DNA of 64,000 bases from Linyphia triangularis (GCA_963978545.1 OZ021731.1:58019242-58083241), one strand, 5' to 3'. Shown: positions 10,718-24,087, numbered from the stretch's first letter. Program-made: numbers and translations. The notes: generated by a model not told the origin, from the sequence alone.

Positions 10718-11002
10718 ATGATCATCTTTTATCCATTTCGTGAAGCTAAGGAGAATCAAAGAAGCATTAAATGCGAGGCGTACCTATGGAGCACTGTAGA
10801 AGGGTTGCATAATAAATTCTGTCCACTCAGGTTTACTGTAGGAAAGATTAAGTACGACTTTGTTTACGACATACACTTCGAGGAGCCACGAAAACACGTG
10901 AAATGGGAAGAATGGATTGAAGTGGAAACAAACAGAAGGGTTGAGGAAAGAATTGCAAAAAGAAAAATTAAAAATATATATACATTTGTAGATATTCATT
11001 GA
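10718..11002 (+). CDS. Unplaced open reading frame, possible terminal exon
   Basis: 94 codons from ATG to TGA, with a charged, mixed composition unlike most frames here (EAYLWSTVEGLHNKF, KHVKWEEWIEVETNRRVEER). The C-terminus is basic and acidic and could form a helix. I see no signal peptide or known motif. Another frame immediately upstream (about 10579-10719) encodes a basic stretch ending KIQQRERVQKVAAHLNK, so this may be one decayed or spliced gene across 10.5-11.0 kb. A shorter shadow frame lies on the minus strand. I do not recognise the family. It could be the last exon of a host gene, transposon debris or chance. Confidence 0.3.
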   Translation: MIIFYPFREAKENQRSIKCEAYLWSTVEGLHNKFCPLRFTVGKIKYDFVYDIHFEEPRKHVKWEEWIEVETNRRVEERIAKRKIKNIYTFVDIH

Positions 11003-11185
11003 ATTAATAAATTAACTTAATATTTATTTTAATTAATAGATGTGTATTTGTTAATGAATAACTTGTTACGGTTTAAAATATTCACTATCTTACAAATATT
11101 AAAATTATTTATGAAAACTTAAATTTTTAAGTTTCAGAATTTACTGTTCGTTGTTTTTATGTTTAAAGTGCAATGTCTCCACGCA

Positions 11186-11395
11186 CTATTATTTTTATAT
11201 TATTATTTACTGTTATTCATTATTATTTATTGATATTTATTATTATTTGCTATTATTTCTTATTATTTATTACTATTTCTTATTATTTATTACTATTTCT
11301 TATTATTTATTACTATTTATTATTATTTATTACGATTTGTTATTATTTATTTATATTTATTACTATTATTAATTAATATTTATTACTATTATTGA
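11186..11395. repeat. ATT-rich minisatellite (about 10/20-bp period)
   Basis: Tandem variants of TTATTATTTATTACTATTTC and TTATTATTTA, degenerating into AATATTTATTACTATTATTG. Open frames here made of I, Y, F and L are repeat translations, not genes. Confidence 0.9.
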
Positions 11396-11698
11396 ATATC
11401 ATTTATGACTATTTATTATAATTATTTTTGTGGTTGTTATAGCCAGTTCAAAAACTAAAAATAAGTGAAAATTTTTTACAAATACAATAATTTTTATCCA
11501 TAAAGTGTATTTGAAGCCCTTAGTTTAAAAATAAATTTTAAACTATTTGAACTCAGATTTCTTTAAGCAAAAAAAAAAAAAAAGGTATTTTATTTTTCTA
11601 TTTCTGTTTTCCATTGCAGTTTAACAAATCAAACTACATTGGCCATTTATTAACAAGTATATATTGCTTACTGAAGCATACCTTCTAACACACTCATT

Positions 11699-11971
11699 TC
11701 AGGTGACAAATTGACTGCCATCTTCCCCTTTGCCAGCACTTCCAGGCCTGACCTCTAGCTTCCCAATCAAAACATACACATTTCGCAAAATCACCATGAC
11801 GTCAGAAATTATCTGCGAACCGTAACCGCACCTCTCAATGATCAACATAGCATTGGACTTCCGGATTTTAATGAATTTCAAGTGCATCTCAGTGTGTAAA
11901 TCCCCTTGATGAAACAGAATGGGCATTAATCGAGGAATAATGAGCCCCACTTCTGTGACGTCAGATGACAT
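11699..11971 (-). CDS. Exon-like open frame, unplaced
   Basis: 90 codons on the minus strand including VGLIIPRLMPILFHQGDL, KFIKIRKSNAMLIIERCGYG and LIGKLEVRPGSAGKGEDG. GC content is higher than the surroundings. A pyrimidine-rich stretch followed by GACGTCACAG could be a splice acceptor (minus strand, exon starting near 11950). No clear donor is seen before the stop codon. I do not recognise the protein. Two TGACGTCA-type motifs sit within it, so a regulatory or repeat origin is also possible. Confidence 0.25.
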   Translation of the reverse strand: MSSDVTEVGLIIPRLMPILFHQGDLHTEMHLKFIKIRKSNAMLIIERCGYGSQIISDVMVILRNVYVLIGKLEVRPGSAGKGEDGSQFVT

Positions 11972-14198
11972 GGAGGAAGAGGGATAACGTCATCTTCTTG
12001 TAGTTGACCTAAAAGCGACAGTGCAGGAATATTCTAGGATGCTGTGATGGTTGGATTGTTTGGATATTTGGATTCTGAAGACGAAAGGTAGTTGTAGGTT
12101 TGAAGACTTGATTGTTTGAACTTTGAGTTTGATGCTTGATCATGCCAAAATGGTGAAATGCATTTGGATGGCGAGGTTGCAATTTTATAAACACGTCCGG
12201 TTACTTTTGTAGTGTTTAAATGTGAGTATGTTAATCGTAATCAAGTGGATAGGTTAATATAGAGGTTTAACAATCAGCGATAGTAATGTGAGTCAAATTA
12301 AACTGGAATTACTAATTTTATCCAAAAAGATACGAAGATCCTTAAAATTGTCAACTTTTTTTTCAACGCTCTATAATAATAATCAACAAAAAGAGTATCG
12401 TATTTTTGCTTATGATTAATGTGGGTATTTTTAAATTCGGAGATAAATAAAAACCAATTTGAACAGTTAAGAAGAGTTAGTTAAGAAATTAACTATTCAA
12501 TGTTCACTTCAAATCACTAACAAGAACTCTACTTTTTGCCAGAAAGAGTTCATAGAACAAAATCATTGCTTGGAAACTCCTTTAATTTACACATTTGACC
12601 TCACAACACTCATATAATTGATTATCAAAAATGTAAAAAATATTTGCCAAAACCAAAGAGACAGTATTGAAGATTTACTTATTTTGCTCTATACGAACCA
12701 ACAAAACAATCTTTGGAAAAAATTCCCCTGGTAGCAGGAAAATGTAAACATTATTGGCAAAAAAGAGACGCTAAACGTTTTATTATTTTAAATGTATGGC
12801 AACGTAATTTTAGCACAAATAATAGTGCATTATTCATGTAAAATTTACTAAGATATCTTAATCTATTGTTAAAATCTAGAATCTATTATTAAAAATGCAA
12901 AATCCTAATTCTGAAGGGATGTTATCTATTTTCAACAGAAAACAAGTCTTTTCGTCTTCTGTTCTTTGTTTAAGAAATATTTCTACCATAAAATTTTATC
13001 AATAATCAATAAAACATTATCATCAGTTTTTAGCCACAAGGAAGTTTCGTGGTAAAAAAAAAAAAAAAATTGCAGACACTCACACATATATGTAAGCACA
13101 TTAAAGAATTGCATATTTACGAATTCCTAAGAATTTCCCACTGAATATTCAAAACTGGGAGCTACTTTTCATCTAGTATAGCATCTGTTTAAGCAATCAG
13201 TCCACGCCTTCTAAAAACGTCATTCAAATGACTAACTTTTGTAAAAAAAGACTTTAAACTCCACATTTTACTCCTCCCAGTCCCTTAATGAATCTGAACA
13301 TTATCTTCTCATGAATATAAAAAAAAACTAAAAAAAAAATCACCTTAATATAGTAACTATTTTTTTTGTAATGTGGAATTCACGAACTGTCCTAAAACCC
13401 GCTCGAATTCGTAAACTTAAAGCAACCGCCAAGACCCTGCCGGCAAGTCATTAAAACCAGAAGATGAAATCGTAAACAAAAAAAAAACCTCTTTTCATGC
13501 GAGACGAGTTTTTCATATGCTCGTAAAATCGAAATTTCTCTCATTTTTTTACGAGCCGTCCATGAATAAAAGTCAGAAAATAATATAAAGACGCGAGCTT
13601 TTTTTGCTTCAAAAAGGCCGCTCATCATGTTTGCTTCTACTTTTTCTTCTGTTGCAGACGATAATAAGTCGCGTTCGCAAAAGCGAACTTGTGTTTACAT
13701 CTTCTTGTCTTCCGGCTATAGGTGTGAGGCTATGTCTCTGTGCTTTCTTCTTTGAGCTGATTCGAAAAAGACGGTAAAAGACGAAATGTGTTTGCGAGAT
13801 TTTACTGCAGTTGGAGTAAAAAATTTTTTTTTGCTTAACAAATTTATTTGAAGTCATTATGAATTCATTTGTGTCGTATACGTATTGTAACATAAAGATG
13901 GCTTTTGAAAAATCAATAATTAACGAATATTTCATAGCAATATTATAGAATTTTTAAGAAATGTTCACTAATAATTTTTTTTCCCCAACAAAAAAATTAA
14001 CAGTTAAATTTTTCCTCAACAGATGGCGCTGTTGTTATGAATGAGCCACTTCTCAATGTTATTCAAGTGCATTTAAGGCTGTAACAATAGCAATTTTTGG
14101 AAGGCATATTAAAACAGACAGTCTTGCTAAGATACTAAGTCATTTTTACTTTGTGTAAGAAAATGAAAGATTTTTTAGCATTATTATTTAAACCACAT
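11972..14198. other. AT-rich stretch with a GC-richer island at 13.38-13.80 kb
   Basis: Mostly featureless AT-rich sequence with poly-A runs at about 13054-13068 and 13322-13339. The island 13380-13800 has two motifs of the type TTTTACGAG (at about 13514 in reverse and 13548) and TTCTTCTGTTGCAGACGATAA (about 13643), the last resembling a polypyrimidine tract plus AG acceptor. Two open frames there are basic or serine-rich with no recognisable domain. Confidence 0.4.
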
Positions 14199-14394
14199 CC
14201 TTCTAAAAATATAACGGTATAGTGGTTAGCGTGCTAGCTTCTAGACCACGAGGTTGCGGGTTCGAGTCCCGTGTTGGCATGGGTGTTTGTAAATGTATGT
14301 TGGCTTGTCTAATGACGAATTTTTCGGCGCATTATAGCCCTCGTGTTGCTGACGGCGCCAGATAATCTGAATACAACCAACCTTCTAAAAATAT
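14199..14394 (+). mobile_element. tRNA-derived SINE, copy 3, with 14-bp TSD
   Basis: The body is 14213-14380: an A-box region TATAGTGGTTAGCGTG and a B box GGTTCGAGTCC, then a tRNA-unrelated part (GGGTGTTTGTAAATGTATG, TCTAATGACG) ending ACAACCAA. CCTTCTAAAAATAT is duplicated exactly at 14199-14212 and 14381-14394. The tRNA-like head lacks a pairing acceptor stem, so it is not a tRNA gene. It is a subfamily distinct from copies 1 and 2. Confidence 0.9.
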
Positions 14395-14664
14395 TCGAAT
14401 ATTTCAAAAGTTCTGTTACTTTTGAATATTCTAGACTAATTCAACACGCATTATGTTAGGTATTTTGTATAATTAATTTAATTTGACCAATCGCTTATAA
14501 ATGTACACAGGGTCAAACCTATAATGTTTTTGATCGTGTGGTAAATAGATGTCAATAATAACTCATATTTTTTCGTACCAAAAAAAAAGAAAAGAAAAAG
14601 TTTTAACTTAAATAAGTTGGCTGCATTGAACTCCTCTGAAAGAAAGAAAAGTAAGAATTTGGTG

Positions 14665-15030
14665 TAGTGAAATTAACCCATAAAAATAAAAATAAAGTTT
14701 TTAATATTAATCCTCTATATGCTTCGCCAACTTTTATATGTAATTGCAACTTATTTAAACAATTTTGAGCTCAGAGAAATTTTTCATAGGGTTTGACCAT
14801 TACGAAGGAAATCGTCGGTTCCTTGCCATTGACTAACTTTTTTTTTTTGACAAATGTATTGTCATTGACAACGAGTCTATCTCCCAAGTTTCAGAATATA
14901 TTTCGATGATGACAAATGGGTTATAAGCCGCTCGCAGATAACCCATCGCAAACAAAACTCCGCACCACAAACAAACAAAATCAAATACGTTATAAAGGAT
15001 TTTGAAAGTACTACAAAATACACCAAGAAA
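14665..15030 (-). repeat. Repeat family B, minus orientation
   Basis: Landmarks shared with the other B copies: AACCCATAAAAAT and TAATCCTCTATATGC, then GTATTGTCATTGACAACGAG, TCTATCTCCCAAGTTTCAG, and TTATAAAGGATTTTGAAAGT at the far end. The open frames running through it are not conserved between copies. Confidence 0.75.
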
Positions 15031-16147
15031 TACATTTATAGGGTCGTCAATTCGCACAAGAAGAATAGTTAAAAAAATAAAAAAAATAGTTGCAATAAGC
15101 CTGTTGCACACAGCAGTAAATGAAAAAGTTCTTAATCTTATTCATAGGAATTTTCTGTAAATGGAACTGAATTCTAATTAGCAAATACATTAACAATTTA
15201 GTTGTAATAAAATATAGGAAAAACTGCGAAATCGTTTTTCTTTTCAATAAAGACTTATTCCTTTGATGCATATTTAATTACGGAAAATCATGCTTAATTA
15301 AATATATTCAGAAGCATGATTAAAAGCAAACGTTGTTTGAAAAGAATTAAAAAAAAATTCCTTTATTGAAATTATTCAATGTAAATACAGTTAGGACGCA
15401 AAATAAGAAAAACAAACAGTTCATAAAAATAATTCCTCATGTTGTTTATGAAGTAAAAAAATATACATCTGACTAAATACAAAAGAGTCGTATTGGTTTT
15501 ACTTTCATATAAAATAATTTTTATTTTCACGATAAAATTCTTTCTTATATACGAAAAACACTTTTATAACCACAATCGAAAGCTTTTTTTTTAGTACTTG
15601 AAGAAAACCAGCACTAATAGAGCGACAAATAAAATCATTTGTAGAGGTAAGCCCTATCCACAAATCCTCTTACCGGAATTAAAAAAGAAAAATAATGCAT
15701 GGAATATCAGAGAAGTAACAAGAGAAAAACAAAACACGAAAAACATCTTGAAGATTACCACAATAATCAGCTTAGTTTTCTTGTTCCATCAATACTTTTA
15801 TATCCCACTACTTTATTGTAGTTGGCATAATTTTCCATTACTTGCCACATTAACTAAAAACAGATTTTATGTTCAATTACTCCGTTCAATATATTCACTA
15901 AATTGTCACAAATTAAATTAATAAACTGTATTTTTCAATATTATTGGTTTGGAGAATACACAAATGTTTGAAATGTATATGTGTTCTCGAATAGGAGGTA
16001 AATTTGTAAGTACCAAATGAATATTATAACATATATGAAATGTTTATGTCAAAGACTTTTAATTGCAGTCAGATATTTATGTAAGTTACTGAGAGAGAGA
16101 TTTATATAGAGAGATTGAATTAGAAATTTTTAAATTTAATTGTTAAG
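15031..16147. other. AT-rich stretch, nothing recognised
   Basis: A 107-codon frame at 15598-15921 is Lys/Asn/Ile-rich in its first half and Tyr/Leu/Phe-rich in its second, with no motif. I treat it as chance. Confidence 0.5.
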
Positions 16148-16920
16148 TACAGGGTGGATATGATTTAAAGTACATGACCACCTTGGAAAGGTAAAAAATA
16201 CATTTACAACAATTTTTTTTTCAGGTCCTGTATAAGATATTCCGATGATTTTTTTTTTTTTAAATTTTTACTTGAAGCTTATAGAATACAAAAATACTTG
16301 ATTTTTTTTTCCGATTTCAATTTTTAACAACTATCCAGGTGTCGCCAAAGTCGAGGCCTAAAAAAAATGGTGTCCCACAGCGGACAGTTAATCTCAGGAT
16401 TGGTAAATCTGAAACTAAAAAACAAAAAAAACCGGAATCTTCAAAAGAAAGACTCCTTATTTGACAATTTACCACAAATGGCGAAAAATAAAAAAAATGG
16501 CGGATGTTTGAAAAAATGGTTGCAAAATCATCCCTGTTTTTCATTATTCTTTGCTAAAAAAATATATATATATATAATTAATTTTGTTTGGCAAAATGTG
16601 GTAAATTGGCATACGAAACATCTTAACGAACAAAACAAGACCAAAATCATTGAAATCGGCCGAGTAGTTTCGGAGATTAAGTGCCCGCCTTTTGAAAAAA
16701 AGTAGTTTCGAGAAAAAAGCGTTTAAAGTTTTTACTCGCTATTTTTTTCAAATAGTTTTTAAAAAAATCAAGTTTTTTCACTTTTAATTTGTTAATCTGC
16801 TATCCCTGGATCGTAAAACCCTGGAAAGGATTAAGAAAACGCAACAAAATTTTTTTTAAAAAAAAATCGATTTTTTAAAATTTATAAGGTGGTCAAGTAC
16901 CTTAAGTTCATCTTTCAAAA
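16148..16920. mobile_element. Possible inverted-repeat element (about 770 bp)
   Basis: GATTTAAAGTACATGACCAC at about 16160-16179 is mirrored by GTGGTCAAGTACCTTAAGTT at about 16891-16910. Similarity extends outward (CAGGGTGGATAT at the left end) and to CTT/AAG on the inner side. Between lie poly-T and poly-A rich sequence and ATGGCGAAAAAT and AATGGCGGATG stretches. No TSD is visible, so this is a tentative MITE. Confidence 0.4.
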
Positions 16921-17904
16921 AGGTGTTAAAAACCTCATATCAAAATGACCTGAATATCGCAAAGAAAAGGGAAACGACACGGCATAAAAAATCATCAAAA
17001 CCTATTATTTCGAATATTGGCTACGGTAAAAAGCTTTGACTAGGATCGGATTAAAAAAATTTATTCATGTAGTTATTGGGTACTAATTACAAATACATAA
17101 GGAATGAAAGAATGTAACGCTGGAATTAAAGTTGCTTAACTAAGAATTCGAATGAGTGAATTCTATGATACTGGTATCTTGAAATATGGGAGTGTATAAT
17201 GAACTCTTTACCCAAGCACACAAACAGACCGTAGTGTTTTATAATTGAGATAATTTAACTTTTAAATAAGGGGGTGATTATTTTATCTACTACAGAAACT
17301 AATACCATTTGAGTAAGTAACGTAATTGTTAGGTAATTGATGTTAGATATCGCAAGGGCTTCATTGTTATGATATGAAGATAATATACGAATTTTTAATA
17401 GCACAAACAGGAATTTTTGAAATTTAAATTATTTTAATAGAGCCATTTTATCTTAAGTTTAGAATGGAAAGTTTTTTCAATTTTATGGTAAATTACACTG
17501 TTTTATTAAACTAAATTTATAAAGCCTATTTAGTAAGTTAAAGAAAGAAAAGCATACTAGAATTATTTTGAAACTAGTTTTCAAAACTTCATAAGCAATC
17601 ACTGATAAATAAGCATAAATGGTCTAAAAGTAATATGAAATATAAAGTTGAAATTTGAAAATCGAAAAAGTGGGAAAAAATAGTGAAAAAAGCAAAAGGG
17701 CAGAGACTTTATCAAAGGTAAATTACAACGCTGATGCACAAAACAGTAGTTTCATAAAGCTACTTTCCTGTTGCTTTTTTCAATATAATTCTGTTCTTCC
17801 GGTTTTTAAATTTCAACTGTTTTTATCCAACTAATATATCCTCAGATAAAAATTACCATGATAAATAATGTGCAGAATTTTATTGATAATAAAAATAAAT
17901 TAAA
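16921..17904. other. AT-rich stretch, nothing recognised
   Basis: No coding frame or repeat match was found. Confidence 0.5.
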
Positions 17905-19600
<1,696 letters not shown>

Positions 19601-19714
19601 ATAGTATGCTTACTTTAGTATGCTAATATATTTTATAGATTAGCATATTAAAGTATGCATACTAATATATTAAAGTATGCATGCTAATATATTTTATATA
19701 TTAGCATACTATGT
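19601..19714. repeat. Nested AT-rich palindromes built on AGTATGC / GCATACT
   Basis: TAGTATGCTTACTTTAGTAT at the left is mirrored by ATATTAGCATACTA at the right. Between them GTATGCTAATATATTTTATA, ATTAGCATATTAAAGTATGC and TATTAAAGTATGCATGCTAA alternate in both orientations. The whole 110 bp can fold as one long imperfect hairpin or several smaller ones. Confidence 0.8.
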
Positions 19715-19739
19715 GTTTTATACAGTTTTTGCACAAAAT

Positions 19740-19740
<1 letters not shown>

Positions 19741-19776
<36 letters not shown>

Positions 19777-20057
19777 ATTTTCTAAATATTTTATTAAAAA
19801 AATCATGAATACAATTTTTTATATGAATTATAAGAAGTAATATAACTAAAAAATGAAGTGATTTTTTAAAATAGTTCTTTAAATGCATCATATTTGGGTA
19901 ACGTCAAAATTTTGAATTTTTTTTCATTAAAAACATTATTTTTTAAATTTGAAAGTTTAAAATAGTTATTTTAGTTTCAAAGCATAATACAATACTGCAT
20001 CAAAAATTTCAGAAAAATAATTCTAAAAATGAAGATTTAAGAATTTCGAGTCCTGGA

Positions 20058-20092
<35 letters not shown>
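19741..20092. repeat. Two poly-A tracts, about 34 and 33 nt
   Basis: Runs at about 19741-19775 and 20060-20092 bracket about 280 bp of AT-rich sequence. They could be retroposon tails, but no body is recognisable. Confidence 0.7.
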
Positions 20093-20094
<2 letters not shown>

Positions 20095-20399
20095 AAAATT
20101 AAAATACCAAAACGTTTCAATTTAAGCATAATGCTATCAAAGGCAAGCTATGGCATATGCAAAACAATTGCGTTTTACGTTTAAAAAAACTTCAAAAGGT
20201 ACTTGAAAAAATTAGTACATTTTTTTTCTTTTGACTCAAATTGGAAGCTTGATGTTATCTCAAGTTCTTAAAAAAAAAAAAAAAAATCGTTGCATTGAGC
20301 AAACTTTATTCTATTTAACTATGCTATTATTTTCCATCAATGATCGTTTGTAAAATTATATTTAATCATTGTTATGAGACAATTTCTCACCATCGTCAT

Positions 20400-20640
20400 T
20401 TCTTATCGTTCCCAGTGACGCATTACGCCTTCAGTCTAGCTCTTCCTGTCTCTTGCAACAACCCCCGCTTCTTTTCAGCTTGCCCTATCTCACTCTCTCT
20501 TCACCATCCTTCTCCGCGTTAATCTAGGACATCCAGGTCGGCGTCTTCCCCTTGGTGTCCAAGCGAGGGCAACATTTGGGATTTAATCACTTCTCACTCT
20601 CACGATATGGCCAGTTAAGCACCACCTTCTAATTTTTAAT
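20400..20640. other. GC-richer fragment, possibly retroposon-derived
   Basis: CTAGGACATCCAGGTCGGCG, CTTCCCCTTGGTGTCC, AGCGAGGGCAACATTTGGG and ATATGGCCAGTTAAG stand out from AT-rich flanks. The order resembles sequence seen antisense to the 3' part of some non-LTR retrotransposons. That is an impression from memory, not a confirmed match. Reading frames are short in all directions. Confidence 0.2.
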
Positions 20641-20949
20641 TACTCATCTACTGGTCTTAATTTTGTTTTCTCTAAGAGCTTTTCGTTTGTAATTGTGTTT
20701 GACCAGAAGATTTTTTTTAATTAGTTTGAATTACATTTGTTTTGAAAGACTTATCAATGATTCCTCGAATTAAAGTATTGAAATACATCAGAGAAACATG
20801 AATAAAAAATTTCAAATATTTATGTCATATAGATTTTAAGCTATGTGCCTTTGCGTTTTTTGAGAAATTCAGGTTTGAAGTTAAAAAACATGCATCCTAC
20901 ATTCGCATCCTAAAACGCATACCTACATTTTGTTTACTTTAAAATATTA

Positions 20950-21161
20950 TTAACCCTTTGCACTTCAGTGGCGCCTCTCAAGCGCCACACGATTGGATGC
21001 CAAACCACGAGAGGACCATTAGGTGTGATGTGGAAATTCGATGCAAGGCCAATGACTGTGTTTAGTTTCTATGAAGCAAATCCATAAACACCTGCCGAAC
21101 CTAAAATGTCTCGAGTTGCTGATTCCTCCGCGCGAAAAAGGCCTGGAGTGCAAAGGGTTAA
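20950..21161. mobile_element. piggyBac-like MITE with TTAA target site (20954-21157)
   Basis: TTAA at 20950-20953 and 21158-21161 flank inverted termini CCCTTTGCACTTCAG and, from the right end, CCCTTTGCACTCCAG (14 of 15). TTAA target duplication with a CCCT/CCCA-type terminus is characteristic of piggyBac elements. The 204-bp body is GC-rich and has no coding capacity, so it would need a transposase in trans. Confidence 0.9.
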
Positions 21162-21422
21162 AAATACTTTAAAATAAGATATAATTACAAATGTGGCATC
21201 ATTTTAGAAAGAAAATTTTATATTTTAATAAACAGTAGTAAACTCGAAATTAATAATCTGAAAATCACACATCTTTAATAACAATTCCACATACACGTAC
21301 TTTTTTCATAAAAAAAACCCCAAAAAAACCTCACTTAAACTCAATCTTTATCACCAAGACTATCTCAAACCTCAAGTCAAAAACCTTCTCTATCAACCCA
21401 AAACTTTTCAATAGCATCTAAA

Positions 21423-21690
21423 TTAATCTCTCTTACACAATAATCCCACTCCCTTGACCGCACCGTCGAACGTGACATGCCACAATGCCCGGATTCCCCA
21501 GGTGTCGTCCGGCCTAATAAAAACGTCCGGGAAGAAGATCTTGTAATCTTGCTGCGGCAGCTGGTTTAACCGGACAATGGTCATCCCCTCCCCATCTCCA
21601 CTTTGACCAAAGGTCAGGGAATGAGTGGACTCGACTCCTGCTTCCCTAACAAAGGTGGAATAAAAGAAGATGAGGAGAGATGGAGTTTCT
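21423..21690 (-). CDS. Exon-like open frame, unplaced
   Basis: On the minus strand about 75 residues read coherently: GVESTHSLTFGQSGDGEG, MTIVRLNQLPQQDYKIFF, PDVFIRPDDTWGIRALWH and VTFDGAVKGVGL. Composition and GC content are the most gene-like of any frame in the window. A consensus donor GTAAGAGAG sits at its end (about 21427-21435) and AG acceptors such as TTAGGGAAGCAG at its start, so it could be one internal exon. The frame extends upstream to an ATG at 21854 through a Ser/His/Thr-rich, probably noncoding part. I do not recognise the family. Alternatives are a MITE-borne or chance frame. Confidence 0.4.
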
Positions 21691-21863
21691 TGTGTGTGAT
21701 GAGGAGTGGTGCTGAATTGGCGGTCACGATGGATGAAGGGTGGGGAATATTTATTAAGGGATTTGTGTGTGACAATGCATCGTTGGGAATGGATGCTTGA
21801 TAAGGGTTCATATTTGGAATTGGAAAGGCGTGTAGTCGCTGGAGTAATAGACACGAGTTTTAG

Positions 21864-22011
21864 TTAACCCACTGACGGTCATGCACGTATATATATATAT
21901 ATATTGATCTCCAGTTTTTCCAGCAATACACAACATTTTTAAATTTATAAATAAAATTTAAAATAAAATATTTTTTAAATATTTTTATTAGGATGATAGT
22001 TTATAACTAAC

Positions 22012-22046
<35 letters not shown>

Positions 22047-22135
22047 ATTTGAATTAGAAATATAATATTTAAAAATTGTGGCAGGGAAAACAACTATAGA
22101 ATTTCTAACATTCCCATGACCGTCAGTGGGTTTAA
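21864..22135. mobile_element. piggyBac-like MITE with TTAA target site (21868-22131)
   Basis: TTAACCCACTGACGGTCATG on the left and, on the right in reverse complement, TTAAACCCACTGACGGTCAT: inverted termini of about 15 bp flanked by TTAA (21864-21867 and 22132-22135), with one A lost on the left. The interior is a (TA)n run, AT-rich sequence and a poly-A of about 31 nt. Confidence 0.9.
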
Positions 22136-24087
22136 AAAGTCCACAATGATTGTGTATAGATTTCCGTTTTTTTTATTAACCTGAGCCTTTTTTACCTATT
22201 CAAAATTTTTGTTAAGCAAAACTGTTCATTTATCTCTTAATTCAGATTTTTTATTTATTTTTATTTTAAAACAAATATTAAGAACTTGGTACGATATATT
22301 TGCATGATTATTTTTAAAACAGAGGCTTCAGGCTGCATTATGGCCACCAAGCATATTTTGATATTATTTCTATGTTTACAAAATTTTAAATGGTTAAATT
22401 TTTCTAGTTGAATTAATTAAAATTATAAACCTAACTTCATTTAATGAGTGTGAGTTACATTATACATAGAATCTAGCATAGCAATGGATTATTTAGACTC
22501 AATTTGACTTCGTCCCTTGCAGCCTCAATTGTAGATTCGCCGAAGATTATTGAAATTCACTGAAAACTTTCAATTCCTTTTGACATTTGCTAATATGCCG
22601 CCAACTGCCTCCAAGAGAGCTAGTGCATCACCGCTGCAAAAACAGCATCGACAGAAGTATGACCGAGCGCGCTATTACAAAATGAACGAAAACATGGATC
22701 TGTTTTAGTACATTGGAAGCTGATCATCAACAACAATTAATCTGAAGAAATTCCACGTCTATGTAACACAGAACTGCTAGATGTCTTTCAACGGATCACC
22801 TACAGCGTGGGGCCACACAGCTAGTATTTTCTAAAGACAATGGATGCAACGCCGTCAAGTGAGAATGGCTGATAGTAGATGTATGAGAAGGAGAATGGCA
22901 TGTGGTAATATGAAAGCTGCTAGTTCTTGCTTTAACTTTTATTATTCAACAATTTCCATTTAAACATATTCATTATGAAATTTTCTCAGAAGAAATGATG
23001 ACGCAGTTTTTACTAAATAAAAACTATAAATTTATTCTTTCTTCGAAGGCTCACAAAACTTCTCCGAACGACAAAACAATCGCAATCCATCTTCAATACA
23101 AGATTCGGTACGTACATCTTCGAACACAGCGATAATTCAGGCTTCGCGAAAGTAAACAAAACATCCGACGCTTTCCGAGAAACAAACGATACTCGACCGA
23201 GCCGGCGATTCCATTTGCGTCTCTTTAATTAGTGTTGCGGCAAAAATGTCTAGCAAAATCCAGCCAATCCCTTGATGGAAATGTTTCAAAATTTCTCGAT
23301 TGATTTAAGTATTGCCACCTTTTTATAACCTGTATTATCTTTGTTAAAAAATTAAATAAAATAGAACTTTGTAAATAAATACGTAACTATTTACTATTAT
23401 ATACAGAATAAAATGTGATAAAATAGATCTTTAAAATAAATTCCTCCTTATTTACAATTATATACAGACGATCTTTTGTAATAATATTGTATACAACACA
23501 CATATTTTTTCAAGTAGTGTTTGTTGAATTGGTATTTGGAGTAAAGGAATGCTATATAAGGGGTTTCGGTAACAGAGAATATTATCATGATTCTTTCGTG
23601 AGAATCATTGCGGATTTTGTAAGAAGGATTTGTAAGAAGGGCGAAATAGAAGTTTTGTTTAAAATACCAATATTGCTATCTTGCTATCTAATTGTAATAT
23701 TTGTATGTATTTAATGCATTGTATGTGTATATTTCACTCAGTAGTACTGCATCGGAGGTTACTAGGAACTATGAAATGAATTAAAATTTTAATGCCATTG
23801 TTATGTACCATTGGTTAGTAAGAGTCAGTGTTTTATATAACTTCGTGCATTTGGATGAATGATGTGTAGTATGTTTTATATATTGTCCTTATATTATGCA
23901 TATTTTTTTTTAAACAATGAAACGAAACAATAGTTCAAAAATATTTGATCATTGGGAAGTATATTGAAAAGGTCTGTTGGAGCTAGGTTTGTTATGGAAA
24001 ACATTTCCTAAGGTTTTTTCAAAAGGGTTTTATGTATCACTACTTTGAAGGTCTCATTATCAAGGTCTCAAAGAAACAATTTCTTTT
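22136..24087. other. AT-rich stretch with a GC-richer patch at 22.5-23.3 kb
   Basis: At 22594-22710 a small plus-strand frame of 38 codons from ATG (MPPTASKRASASPLQKQH then RQKYDRARYYKMNEN) ends in TAG. Its basic, serine-rich start is reminiscent of N-termini of transposon proteins, but it is too short to assign. About 23040-23260 is GC-richer with repeated TTCGAA/CTTCG-type motifs and no open frame. The remainder is AT-rich without recognisable content. Confidence 0.35.

Noticed and set aside
11151..11376. Tyr/Leu/Ile/Phe-rich membrane protein
   Set aside because: It is a translation of an ATT-rich tandem repeat, with a similar frame in a second register.
14213..14290. tRNA gene
   Set aside because: A and B boxes are present but no acceptor stem pairs, and the region is bounded by a SINE-type 14-bp target duplication.
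22594..22710. Helitron or other transposon protein N-terminus
   Set aside because: Only 38 codons before a stop, with no downstream Rep or helicase motifs in any frame; too little to call.
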